Source of the DNA: Arbacia lixula
Taxonomy: Eukaryota > Echinodermata > Echinoidea > Arbacioida > Arbaciidae
Length of the DNA: 64,000 bases
Direction of reading: 5' to 3'
Assembly (NCBI GenBank): GCA_963669155.1
Contig: OZ022576.1
Location: forward strand, 1,822,338-1,886,337
In this document: one piece after another, positions 22,766 to 36,328 of the stretch
How the letters are laid out: each line of letters starts with the position of its first letter
How positions within the stretch are numbered: the first letter of the stretch is position 1
Program-made: the position numbers and the translations under genes
Notes under the pieces: generated by a model
Seen by the model: only the letters and a program-made list of their open reading frames with translations
The model's database searches: none
Told to the model about the DNA's origin: nothing

Positions 22766-25700
22766 GCCTGATGCCATGAGAAAAAAAGACTTGTGCAGAG
22801 ACACTTTCCATACTTGCGAAAACAGTACCTACGGTGAGGAAATCTTTAAGGACCATTCCATTCAGTATTGTGATGATGACTTGTGCTTTGATGTGTCACG
22901 CTCGATTTTTGTTCATTAAAAAAATTGATGTGAAAGTGATGTTAGAAAGTGATGTAGTTCAGGCTTTATTCTAAGATGACACCTCAAAGAAATACATGTA
23001 TATCATGATTGTTCCTTTGAGAGGAAAATTAAAAACTAACAAGTTGATTTGAATACAAGGGTTAGAAAATCATACCAGTAATCATAAACTCTGAAAGCCT
23101 TTATGAGCAACACTCAACACTAATTACTCTGTTAGTATAAGTTGGCAATACTAGATCCAGGGTACAGTGATACAAATTTTTAACCACTTGTCACTATGCT
23201 TGAGTGTCTAACTTTCCAATTCATCCACTGATTGTTCAACCTTCGTACAAATCAACTTGTCATTAGGGATAAGTTCTCTCCTCTAGGCAACAAATATGAG
23301 GCTGAAACCTAAATGGGGATGAAATCTTGAATAGCTACATGTAGTATCATTAGATCAGTCTTGTTGCAGAGATGTGAGTGATTTGTGTGAAGGGGAATTT
23401 TTTCAGTCTAACGGGTAATCTCCAAATGCTTGTACAATCATAACACTTCTTTTCTGCTGCATTGTATATGGTACATGTATCTCCAGTTCAATCTAGTATG
23501 TCTATAAAATATGATCTTTTAAAAAAAAGTATATTTGTTAAGACTTGTTTTTTTTTTTTAAACATACAATATAAGAACTTTACATTACTGTGCCATTTGT
23601 ACAGTATCAGTAAATTCAATTTTCTGCTTTGCTTTTTTAATACAACCATTTTCAAGGAGTATGCTTTCCATTGGTAATACCACTTTGTCCTTGACAACTT
23701 CTCTATATATTTTTAGATGAGAAGTACCCATTTTCATGCAAAGAAAATACTCAGTATGTTTGCAGACATGAAAATGTAGAGTGAATACAGGTGCATCTGC
23801 AAACAAATCATCTTCATTCTAGGCTTCCATTGCATTATCATTTTGTACAAGAACTTTATGCATCTATGAATTCAAAAGGACAAAAGAAAGCCAGTAGGGC
23901 CTACCCTGTATGTGCATAAATATATCAAAACAGCAAACAGGTGAACTTGCAGCATTTTAGTGACAAATCATTCATACCCAGTGCTGCTTGTGATTGTAAT
24001 CTGGCAGTCAAGAGCATTTTCTTTGCTGGAAAATCATGTTGGAAATGTGAAAAATGTAGCTTATATGTTGATTTATTGTATGTGTACACATGTTTGTATG
24101 CAAATGTGTGCACAGTTTTATAAGATTTATTGCCCATACAACTATTCAAGTGAAGAAAATAATGTCAGAATTGTCCTTTTTATGAACAAGCAGTGTAAAC
24201 AGTCATCTTCCAAAAGAACAAATGCAGTAATGAAGTGTTAAAAGCAAGTTTATCAATGCTCTAATTCTGATCAAAATTCATAAAATAGAATAGAATTAGG
24301 CAATTCAAGACAACTCCCAATGTTGATTTATGTAGAAAAAATGTAATGAACTGTATATATTAAATTGAAATTTATGACTATCTTCATTGCTACTTCCAGT
24401 GTGAAAGGTAATAAAAACATAAATTAAATGGTATATACATGCTCATATTTTGTTTAATTTGTGTTTATACATGGATCTACACTTGATCACCATATATGAA
24501 TTTAAATAAGATAAGCTTCTAAATCTGCAGACCAACTTAAGTCTCATGTTTAAAAGCATAGGTACATGCCTCCAATCAACATACAATTACATCATTCTGT
24601 TACATATTACGACTTCATATTCATATAAATTACACCCTTTACTACCAAATCAAGAAAATGCACATGGATGAGAAAGAAGGTTAGAGCAAAATAAAGAGTC
24701 ACAATTTTATTTTGTATCATTAAAATTTCACATGCATGATTTCCAATACACTTGCTTATGAATTCTATAACCTCTGAATAAAAACACTCTTTATCGCACA
24801 ATCATGTATCAAAGGGATGGATAATGAAAGAACCATGCTGATCTTGAGCTGTCAGTGTTGCATCATTGTACAATCGTCCATAAGTGAGGGAGAAACATCT
24901 CGCTCTGTAAGATGCGATAAACCATAAGTATAACTTTTAGAGAAAACATTTTATGACAAGGAATCATGCAAAATCATACACCTCTTAACAATAACATCTG
25001 AACAAATACCAACCTAAAGGTATATCATGCTCATAACCATCTCTAAAAGTAAAACTCTTGTAACAGAAAAATAGATACAGTGTGTCAGCTCAACAAGTCA
25101 ACAACTGTTCCTTTATGATAAGTATAAATGAACAATTGACTTCATGTATCATGAAAACAGGCAATCAGCTTAGAACTGATCAGCTGTTTAATTCTTAAGT
25201 TAAGATATGTGCAACAGGGTCAGAAGTAGCGATTGATACTGCAACTAAGCAGTACCCAAGATTTCTTTATTTCAGATTGTGGCAAACAACTTTGTTTGCG
25301 TGTGTGCATATCATCCTTATCACAAACTGAAATGTTTGATATTGTACAAACAATATGTGAACATACATCACACAAATGCAGTGAAATGGACACATTGTAC
25401 ACATCAGCACACACATTAGTTTGCAAAACCATATACAGGACAAAAAGAATATCATAAAAAAATAAATGCAAACTGTTCTTCCACCAAACATTTAGAAAAA
25501 GAACTGGTGCCTATTTTACAAACATCTATCTAGATATAAAAGCCGACAAGACTCTATTTAATGGTGTGTTTGCCCTGCATTTAACAGCATAACCTGGGTT
25601 TTATGTATATTTATATGCATTCTATAATGAACACCAAATACAATCACATTGCCAAACAATATGGTGTTTTCCCATCTCCATAGACAAGGGAAAAAATTAT

Positions 25701-25918
25701 GCTAGCATGAGGTATTCATATGACTAGTGTCAATATGTTGAAGGTGAATTAACCCAGAAGAAGTGGGGGTTTCAAACCGAATCCAGGAGAGGGCAATCAA
25801 AGTTCCTGAACAAAGGCATTGGTGTCCTTAGTCTAGCCAGACAAAACAATGCCCCTTTGTTGACGTTAATGATTAATCAATTGTACTTTACTTGAGGAAT
25901 AACAATCTCACCATGTTT

Positions 25919-25921
<3 letters not shown>

Positions 25922-26008
<87 letters not shown>

Positions 26009-26034
26009 CTCTCTCTCTCTCTCTCTCTCTCTCT
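25922..26034. repeat. Compound microsatellite (CT)n(CA)n(CT)n
   Basis: A long CT array, then CA, then CT again. It gives Leu/Ser and Thr/His spurious frames on this strand and Glu/Arg frames on the other. Confidence 0.97.
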
Positions 26035-28754
26035 ACATTATCCTTATGTAGGCATGTCTGCCCACCCCTCCCCCCTCCATCACTCCACCAGATCAAAGGT
26101 CTTTCCTGCCCAAAGAGTTCTCAAATGCAGTCTAAGATTACCATTTGCTGAACAAATGATACACTGGTGTAGCAGATAAAACGACCACCACCCCCCACCC
26201 CCCCCCCCCCCTTGCTCCACCCCAAAGTGCACCTTGTGACCAAAGTCCTTGATACATGTACAAGGAGCCCTGTCAAAACCTAAAGCTCGTTTGTTCTACA
26301 ATTGACCAATTGTACTGACTGATCAATAGACTAGCAGCCAAGGTGAACTGCATTTCTATTTGAGCCTTTGTTCCCCAATGTTTAGATATGTAAACAAAGT
26401 AATGGTTATGAATAGAGAGAGGGGGAAGCATTGTGTGGTAATCTATAATGTGGTCACCCCTTAGGAGGAAATCTGGACTTGTTTTTGTTTGGATCTCATT
26501 TGCTGTCACCATGGTACACTAATCTTTGAATATACTGAACATTAAGGGGAATGAAACTTTGAGAGAAACCAAAACACATTACAAGGAAGTTATTTGTGTC
26601 TAAAAATCTCAATCACTCGCCCCATAATCTTGCTCTGTATTCTGTAAATCCAAGGTAAATGTTCTGGGTATTTTCTTGTAGACAAACATACTTGCCCAGG
26701 AAGGTTAATAATCAGCAGTGCTGGTAATGTCTTTTCTTATCCAGCAGATATATGATGTTATGATTTTCAGATACCTGATTTTTCCCAAAATTTTGCAAAT
26801 CACTCATTTATTATCAGGGTTTCATTCACTCTCTTAAAAGAACAAAATCTTTGGTGTAAAAGCAGCAAAATCATAACAACTTGGCGATTGTCAGAAAACA
26901 AAATTCTGAGAAATCATTGGAAAGTTTGAGTTATAGGAATCACAATCACTTTCCTATATCAAGGGCAACCCATCATCCCAAAGAGTCCCATACTATGTCC
27001 CCAGTCAACTACTCATATGGGACATACTGTGCAAACCAGAAAATGGCTAGTAAGTCACATTTGGACATGTAAAATTTGAAATGCCAGATTTCAGGGCTCG
27101 TTATAAAACATACTGAAAACCCAAATCTCTTTCCTATAACTCTACATTACATTTCCATTCTATTGCTGAACTCAATGGAAGACATGATTAGAGATGGCTT
27201 GAGAACAAACATAGAAAAAGAAAAAAACATGAAAGAGAATTACAAATTTCAATGAGAAAGATACAAATATGGTGTCCAACAATGATGCAGTGTAGACAAT
27301 TACACTATAAAAGTACAATTATACCATTTGAAGCTCAATCACATGCAGGTACATAAAAAGCATTGCTGGGTACCTACAAATTGAACATTTTTATACTATG
27401 TCAGCCCTGTTCCCACTTACACAAAATACACATTTTAAGCCCACTTACTATGCCTTTAAATGTAAGCCAGTTAGGTGTGTAAATTAAGCCTAGAACAACA
27501 ACTTTGTCAAACAGTTTTGATGACTTAAACAACTTAATACTAGGAAACAACAACATGGGAAGATATCCACAAATATATTTAAGTAGATTATTAGCACCTA
27601 TAGACACAATAACCAAGTTACTTAACCCATGCAGCCAGTCAAACAAAAAAATGTAAATATTTTCTTGTCACATATATTTTCCCCATGACACCAGACTTGT
27701 ACTCTGCATTCTCTTGCACAGCTCATGAACAGGGCAGCATTTTGCTGTACAACCATCAACAACAACAAAAATATTCATACAATGCGCATGTTCAGAAACT
27801 GCAGTCGGGATAAAGTGGAGAAGAGGAAAAGGAAGCAGTGAGTTTGCATATGGTTTCCCAAACAGACGAATACCATACGTTTCACAGATATGGATCTCCC
27901 TTTCAAAATCAAAGGCCCATCATTATCGATCAATCCTGATCATTACACCTTTCTGCTCAACATGCCCCACTGGTTGTGGTAGCAGCGTAGGAATACCATT
28001 AAATTGAGGTACAGCGTGATGATTCTCATCCTTATTTCTATATATCTTTGATATGTTTGTTTGTAACCTTTTTTTCAGGCAGTCATAATGATTCAAAGTA
28101 AGTCAAATTTGATGGCTGAACATTCTTAAAATTTCTGACAGGCATGCACTGAATATCAAAAAGATACTAATTTCTTTGGAGAGCCTTTCCAGTAATGATT
28201 TGACTTCAGAAAACATGTGTGATGTTAATACATTTAGTGGCATTTCTAAGCACTTAGCAAATGTCTATTCAGTTACACATTCAAATGCCCCACTTCTGAC
28301 TTAGACTTTCCACTTTGCACCAAACCTCCCACTGCTTGATCACCCTGTACCTGAAAGACTGGCCAATGGTGACCAATTCATGTCATTAATCAATAACATT
28401 CTCTTCCCCATTCCTAACTCCTAACAGAGGTATCTAAAGAAAAGAGTTGATGTCCCCTCCACAAAAAGAAACAAATAAGATGATGCATGATTGAGACATG
28501 TGTGTTTTAGCTTTTCTTTGGCATGATTTAATGATATTCACTTCTGCTGCTGCTGATGCCACTTGTCAGTTTTCTACATCATTAACTCTTTATGTGCCAT
28601 GTGGGTGCTTATCATCAATAACAATACATGACAAATCCCACAGAGCAACATTCTATCTCCCACAGGTAGAGTTAAAGAAAGAATAAGTTCTGATCAGTGT
28701 TTAATTCAACTGAATTTGATTAAATACTGCATCATTGGAGGACAGATTTCAGAG

Positions 28755-28760
28755 TTTATT
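28755..28760 (-). terminator. Candidate AMT polyadenylation signal
   Basis: AATAAA on the minus strand, about 255 bases beyond the AMT stop codon. It is a motif match only; no transcript end can be confirmed from DNA. Confidence 0.35.
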
Positions 28761-29014
28761 AATACACCAAAATAAAGGAAAGAGAGAAAATGCGTAAAGT
28801 TTAAAAAACACGAAAGATAAAACACACATACATGCACATATGCACACATATACACACCCGTGTCTTGCACAAATCCTCCCTTTATAGCTATCTATCATTA
28901 TAACTATCTATCAACCAATCTGGTTCATAGTCCTTAAACAGACCAAATTCAACATAGCTGCACAATGAATATAGATCCTAATCCAGTGATAACAGCATAA
29001 TACCACATCAGCAC

Positions 29015-32000
29015 TCACTTAACAATAAAATAATTTGTTGGCACAAATGGCATCTTAGTTACCACCCCCTCAACAGTCTTCTTGCGTACTTGAAACATGA
29101 CCTTGGTTCCGTTCTTGGCATGAGGCGTTGTGACGTATCCCATGATCACATTCTGCTTCAGGGTTGGGGACGGGCAGCCGCTGGTCACATGACCAATCTC
29201 TTCCCCTGACTCGCTCAGAATTTTCACTCCACCTGGGAATAACGGAAATGAATTACCAATGTACCTATCTTACAACATAGTATGGTACATGATGCAACCA
29301 TTGATTTTTTTACATACATTTCTTCAACTAGTACACAAATTTGCTTCCATTCACAACATATGCTTCTCAAACTGAATATCAAATTGAATTTAATTGAATA
29401 TTCCAATAGAACTTTGCCCACAATCATTGTTACTTTTGGTATTCCGGTGATGATTTCTGGCACTACAATTCACCATTGATATAATCACCTATATTCACCT
29501 CATTTCAAGAATCCTATCAACTGGTTTGTTGAAAGTTAAAATGCGAGCTTAGAATTAGAGAGTTGAGATTTTGGGGGCATACACTCCAGCACAAAGGAAT
29601 TGACATAGGGAAAGGGAAAGGGAAGAAAGGGAAAGAGCCACAGTTTTAAACCGCGGTATATTTAGTCCAGTTCAGCATGAAACATGATGCTTTAGTCTAA
29701 AAAGCATCATGTTTCACGCTGAACTGGACTAAATATACCGCGGTTTAAAACTGTGGCTCTTTCCCTTTCTTCCCTTTCCCTTTCCCTATGCCAATTCCTT
29801 TGTGCTGGAGTGTATACTTCATAAAGATGGTTTGGAAAAGTTGGCTTTGATATGAAAGACGAATAGGAAACTACACCGGGGAAGAAGGAGGATTACTTGG
29901 ATGAGCAGCATGACTAACAGGGTTAGCAAAGCAAGGCACTGGTTACCACAAAGAACTCAGTACAGAGAGTTGTGCCACTCCGTGATTGTCTATACCACAG
30001 GATATGGCACTTGAATAGATAGTTAGTGAACAGCTAGATAGTGCACCAGAATTTCTGTTGGTTTGCCCAAAAGCCGCTGATTTTTACTTATTTAAATGAT
30101 TGGCTGCTCTGAATTCATATAATGTAGGATCCTTGGGAATGTAACATTTTGCTTCTTGCTTGGCCCATAACAAGGCTGTGCTGAGGAATACAAAACAAAT
30201 ATGCCTTAATCAAGGCACTAGTATACAAATAGAGACTGCTCTTAAGGGCATGGTTAAAACTATAGGCCCTAGTTAATCTAAAAACAATACTATTATCAGA
30301 AGGCCGTAGGCTGAGGGATTAAAATATTGTATTGAGATCAACGCGGGACTATAGTTTAACCATGTCCCGAATATAAGAGCAGTATCTATTTGTTTTGTTT
30401 AATACAGAATAAAATATGATAAATAACTAACATATTTTGAACTCACAACAAGATTTCTCCAGAGCAGAACTTTACTCTATTTTCATCAATCAACAGCCCA
30501 CGCTATCATTGGCACTGGATCACACTGCGTACTTGAATGGCGCATTGCTCATTGGATATTTGTACCGCGTGCACGTTAATTGGTCATTGTATTCACGTTA
30601 CAAAAGATGTGCAAACAAAAAGCATTGTGACGTCATGTTGGACAGCTTGCTTGACACTGCGCTTTGCAAAAAAAAAAATCTGCGACTCGATAGGATTATA
30701 GGGATTAGGTACCGGTATATAATAACATCTATGGGCATTCAGTGTTTTCATTATCCTTACTATTGACGCACCTCACGCACAAACATGTATATATCACTGG
30801 AGCCTCTCAAAACAGTCTGTATACTTCTCAACCGGTGCTATTCTTTACCTCGTATAGGAGCTCCAGAGGACACCATGCCTACTCTTTTCCGTGAAGGTTT
30901 CTGCTTGATCTGGTCTAAGATGACATCAGCTGCTGGGAAATCTGCCAGTGCTCTTCTCCTCTTACCTGTGGTCAAAAAGATAATCTTTTTTTTTTAAACA
31001 TAGCCCACAAAATTTTGCGATTTAAGTTGCAATTCAAATTTGGAGGTGTCAAATCATAAGGCACATTGGATGTTCGCAGGCCCATGATGGGAACTGGACA
31101 TCACTTGAATGCAAGGATAGCTCCTATAAAATCTGGTGTGTATTACTGCCTCTGTTATAAAACAAAACAAACAAAAAAACACATATCTCGATATCTAAAT
31201 TTAACACACATTGGTACACTGTAGCAAGATCTGCAGCAACTTCCACACTCATAGTTTGGAGGCATTTAATCTATAAACACAAATAATGCTCACAGATTAC
31301 CAATAAATGAACGCCTGTTGCATAATTAAGTCCAAATGGTAAAATAAAAATTCATATCAACACCTTCTCTTGCTTGATTTAAGGAAAATATTAACATGTT
31401 ATCTTATCAAAGTGCACAAGGTAATATCTGTTGATTTACAGAAAAGAACTGGCGCCAGAAAAAAGGGTAGTTTTCACTAGACAATGTCAGGACTCTGAAT
31501 GTGCTCAGCAAAAAGCATTTATAACAAAGTACAAATGCATCGCATATATACAAGTATTCATGCTCCTTGTTATCTTCTCAAGTGAAACAGTTCCTACTAC
31601 CCACCTATGGTCCACACAAGCGTTGCCTCTACCGGACTGGTGCTATCATCAATGTCGTTACCATAGAGACAGAGCCCTGCTTCCAACCTCAAGCTGTCTC
31701 TTGCACCCAGGCCAGCTAACGCCACGCTAGCATCCTCTGAACCAAGCAGCTTGCAAGTTAGTTCTACCGCCCTCTTCTCAGGAACGGAGATCTGACATAC
31801 ATATGTATAATACAAGAGTGAAATATCATTTATTTCAAATAAAAGATTATTGCTCATTGGTTTTGGTTCTCGTTACTGTAATTTTGGGTTTATTCTCATT
31901 TGAGTATTGAAATTGTTTATTGATTGTTCATGTATATATTTTTTTTTTAAAGAGTGAAAATAAAACTTATTTGAATTCAACTGAATCAATTTTAAAAAAA

Positions 32001-35000
32001 TATGTCTTATAAAGTATTCTCAATTTAGCACCCACGATGCAAGGAGGAACTCCTAAGAATAACAATAGTGCCCCAGAAAAAAAATCTTTACAGGGTATAA
32101 TGCAAATGTAGTTTAGAATGAACACAAACATTTTGTATGTTTCTCTAATAAATAGCTTACTAGGCTTAAAATATAACAAGTTCAAGTGGTAGTATACATT
32201 GGAGCACAAATGCACAGTGATTGCAATCAAATGCAATCAGCTCCATACATTGACTGCAGTCTGACTGCAGATAATTGCAATCAGCTGTGACATTGATCTC
32301 AGGCCTAACTGTATCTGTAAATTTGGAAAAGTACTACAGTCCTCAAGACTTTATTAGAAAATGTTCAAATTTTTTGACATTAGGAAATGCCATGGTTTAG
32401 GGAAGTAATCAACACTCTTATATGTACATTTTTGGTCATCTGGGGCCATATTCATGAAACCTTACTAAGCCTAATATGTTACTTCACTGCATTTGGCTAC
32501 ATGATTTTTTAGTAACCAACTAAGCTAGCAAGATTTCATGAACGTGGTCCCAGTTCTGTTATCATTTTTTAAGGGAGTACCGGTATAAAATGCACTATTT
32601 CTATTTCCACACAAATCATGACAGCAGAGGGCTCCTTAGTTGGGTTCTAATGTTACATGACCTTAACCAAACCCATGGGATTGCCCAGGTGTGTTCTCAT
32701 CAAAGTACGACGCGTACCTCAACGCCATCCTCTCCTGTATAGCCACATCGGGTCACTCGACAGCCAGGAATACCAAAGACGGTTGTGTTAACCCCTGACA
32801 TGAAGGTCAGCTTCTGAAGGTCATCTGGTAGACCAGCCTGCAGGACTCTAGCCATGGCAGGACCTGTGGTAAAACAGTTGTAGGATAGAAATCACATCAG
32901 CAATTGAGTATACTGTAAAGCACCCAGTACATCAGTTAGTCTAAAGTCTATTACTAGTAAATGTATATATATATCGAATCACATCATATTATATTCCATC
33001 ACATTACTAAGTTAACCATCCAATAAAATCACATCACAAAGTTTTACCTTTAAATTGCATGTACATCATATTAAGCATCACATAACGAAGTAAAACTCAT
33101 GATCAAATGAAACATGGCAAGTTTCTGATCTAATTGCATTTTTGTACAAAAACTACTGGTCTAAAACGTGACAACCATCCCACAGGAAACCAAAGAGTGG
33201 TGTATATGGATAGGTGGACTTTGTAGGCTGGTGCAATAGGTCACGCAGAATGTTAATCCATGAAGACCACTTTTGAGTTTCCTTAAAGAAGGTCCTACTC
33301 AATTGAAAGGTTTTACAAAACAAACTCTTCACCCTGTCCATATGACAGGCTTTGTGCTGGCTTTTCATTATTTTTGCACATGACACAGTATAGCAAGACA
33401 ATGCCCTGTAATTCAATCAAATGAAACTATCAATGCATGATTTCTGTAGTAATCAATATATTTAAAACTTAAAATTTCTGAATGATTCTCAAACTTTCAC
33501 TTTCACCTACTTTTCTGATGTTTTTGCTGTTAATGTAATTGCGTTTCTCATTGCGTTTTTTTTTTGTTTCTTTAATCATTTACATACTGCACCTTGAAGG
33601 GCAATGAGTGCTAAGTCACTGATTGGTTCAAAAGCTGCATCATGTCCCTCTGCCAGAAACGCCTCCAATCTTGACTGGTGAGAAATAAACAAAAAACCTC
33701 AACATTTAAATCACACAACATTAACTAATAGTAATAGATTATATAATAAGCAAAATATCAAGTCAACTGATTCCCCACTGTATGTAGGTAGAGCAAGCAG
33801 CAGTGATCACAGCGGGGACTCCCATTAGGAGTGCCTGAGACTAGCCTGCTAGACAATGTTGGACCAGTGAAACTCTCTCTTGAGGGTTAATTTTTAGATC
33901 CAGAAACCTCCATGAAAATGGAAATGATGACACCATTTTTGTACTCTTTAAACTCTTACCACTTTATAAGATTGCATGTTACACAAGGAGTGACATCTGT
34001 AGACTATGGTTTAACAAAAAACAAGAATCATAATTGTTTAAATCCATACAAAAGTGGTTCAACAAGATGCTTATTGCTATCAGAATCAATCCAAATAATC
34101 ATCAGTTTAACATTATGCACAAAGATGCACTGAACATCATCAACAACCAATCATTGAGGCAAATAAAGGATTAACTTGAAATGTTATGTGATGACTTGTG
34201 ATGACTACTAACTACTCATACCTGAATGTGAGCTTGATCCTTGTCAGCACACCCAGCATTGGACACAATGTACAGATGATTCTCTGACGTCTGATTGATG
34301 ATGAGGTCATCGATGATGCCTCCCTTGTCATTGATGAGGAGACTGAGAGTACCAGTATTGGGTTTCAGGGCTTCAACATCAGCTGGGAATCAGAGCAAAT
34401 GTGCTAGATACATGTATGGAAGTCATAATTGCAGTGTTTTCATTCAACATAGGGTTTACCCATTAGCAGGTCAAAATATAATAATGTTGTAAAAACTATG
34501 GAAAATGGAAGAAATTACTGGAGAAGAACTTTCCTCACTATACGAAATCTAACATTGAGCAGAATTATATTGATCTTTAAATTCCGCTGCTTCTGTAGCC
34601 TTAAGAGCAGGACCGCACGTCACGGTCCTCCATTCCTAACACAGAGGTCAGTGCTTGTCCGCGGTAATGCAAGCAGTGTGTGCAATACAAGAACAGGGCT
34701 GCTGTTCGCTGCATGTACAAAGGCTATGCTAGCTACATTTCAGTGATCCTTTTCAAATATTTTCATGGTCTAAATGTTGCATCTATAATAATTGTAATTA
34801 ACTTTACCATTGGTGGTAAATCAAATGGCAACAGCTGCAATGCTTATTTAGGGCTTATTGGCTGTGTTCAAGTTTTCAAGTCTGCTAGATACAGTACAGT
34901 CTGCATTTAGACCATTCCTAGTGAGAACATTCCCCTTTGTGCAACCACGGTCTCTGTACAGAAAACTGTCTACGACAAATGTTGGTTAAAGTGGATGACC

Positions 35001-36185
35001 TGATGGAATTCCCTCAAGACTCATTCCTGACTTTGTATGAAAACTCAGCTCTCCACTATGCCACATCATGAATGCCTGACATGAACAGTGTTGTGCCAAG
35101 CCGGTGGGCGAAATCTATGATCGTTGCCCTCTGTAAGGAATCAGCTCTATCACTTGAGAAGCTGTACAAGATTGCAAGAACGGACCACTTTGCCAAACTC
35201 CTGACAATCAGACCGTACCCACTCATAAACAAATCAAGCTTCTTAGTGTAATCATCAGAAATGATCTGCAGTGGACTAAACCATCTAGATCTAACATTGC
35301 AATGCTTCCAGACAATTTTACATGCTGCAACTGTTTGGAATGCCATTGTCTGACCTCATCACAGTACACACGCCATATGACCAACCATAGAATACACTGA
35401 AGCCGTGCTTGTGAACTTGAAAATTTGAGAGAGCCAATCTGGGCTGTTAGGCCGAATAGATTCGCACATTTTTACCAAATAAGGAGCTTTTCAACAGCTT
35501 ATTGGCAATAACCAACAAGAGCTAAGTGACACTCAAATTGATAAGAGTGAGGAGATGAGTAACGACAAGCATAAATTTCACAAAGGCGGTACTGAGGAGC
35601 AGTACAAGGTCAAGGTGAAAGTCATGAGGAAATTGATGAAAGCGAGCTGCTAGGGAGGATGCACAAGCCAAAATCAGTTAAGATAACAGCATTATTGATT
35701 ACATGCAAAACTGATCAAAATCGCAGACAGTTCCGAGGGGGGTTGGAACAAGGTTGATCAATATAAGAGAAAGTGTTAGGCTGCCAACTCTGATGATGAA
35801 AAATGTATTATTCAAGCAGAATCGAGAGCTCAGAGGAGAACGAAGGGCTTTGAATTTGCAAAAAAAGTTAATCAAAATTACTTTGCTACAAGGTATAATT
35901 CCTTTTTAACTTTTCAAAAAAGTTATAATGGTTTCAAAGTGATTGTGGGGAGAACTGGCCTTTGCTCATGCAGGGCCAACCCTGTGGAATTGTCTTCCAC
36001 AGAGTTTGAAAACCCTGATGCCAGTGACCACCTTCAAGTGCAACCTAAAGACATACCTGTATAATGGTGCTTGTTGACATGAAAGCTACCTGTATTGTAT
36101 TCTTTTTTCTTTCTCTTTCTTGAAGTTGCTCTGAAGCGCCTTGAGCATGTAATTAAGATGGAAAGCTGCGCTATATAAATTCTAT

Positions 36186-36216
<31 letters not shown>

Positions 36217-36257
36217 GATTATTATTATTATTATTATTGCTATTATTATTATTATCA

Positions 36258-36328
<71 letters not shown>

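Larger units (their letters stand above)
22766..29014. other. Tail-to-tail intergenic region between CIMIP7 and AMT
   Basis: No supported exon in 6.2 kb. It should contain both 3' UTRs: candidate signals are ATTAAA 22915-22920 and AATAAA 24410-24415 on the plus strand for CIMIP7, and AATAAA at 28755-28760 on the minus strand for AMT, about 255 bases past its stop. It also holds the compound CT/CA microsatellite at 25922-26034 and a C-rich run near 26183-26212. The scattered 60-95 codon frames here have no family signal. Confidence 0.6.
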
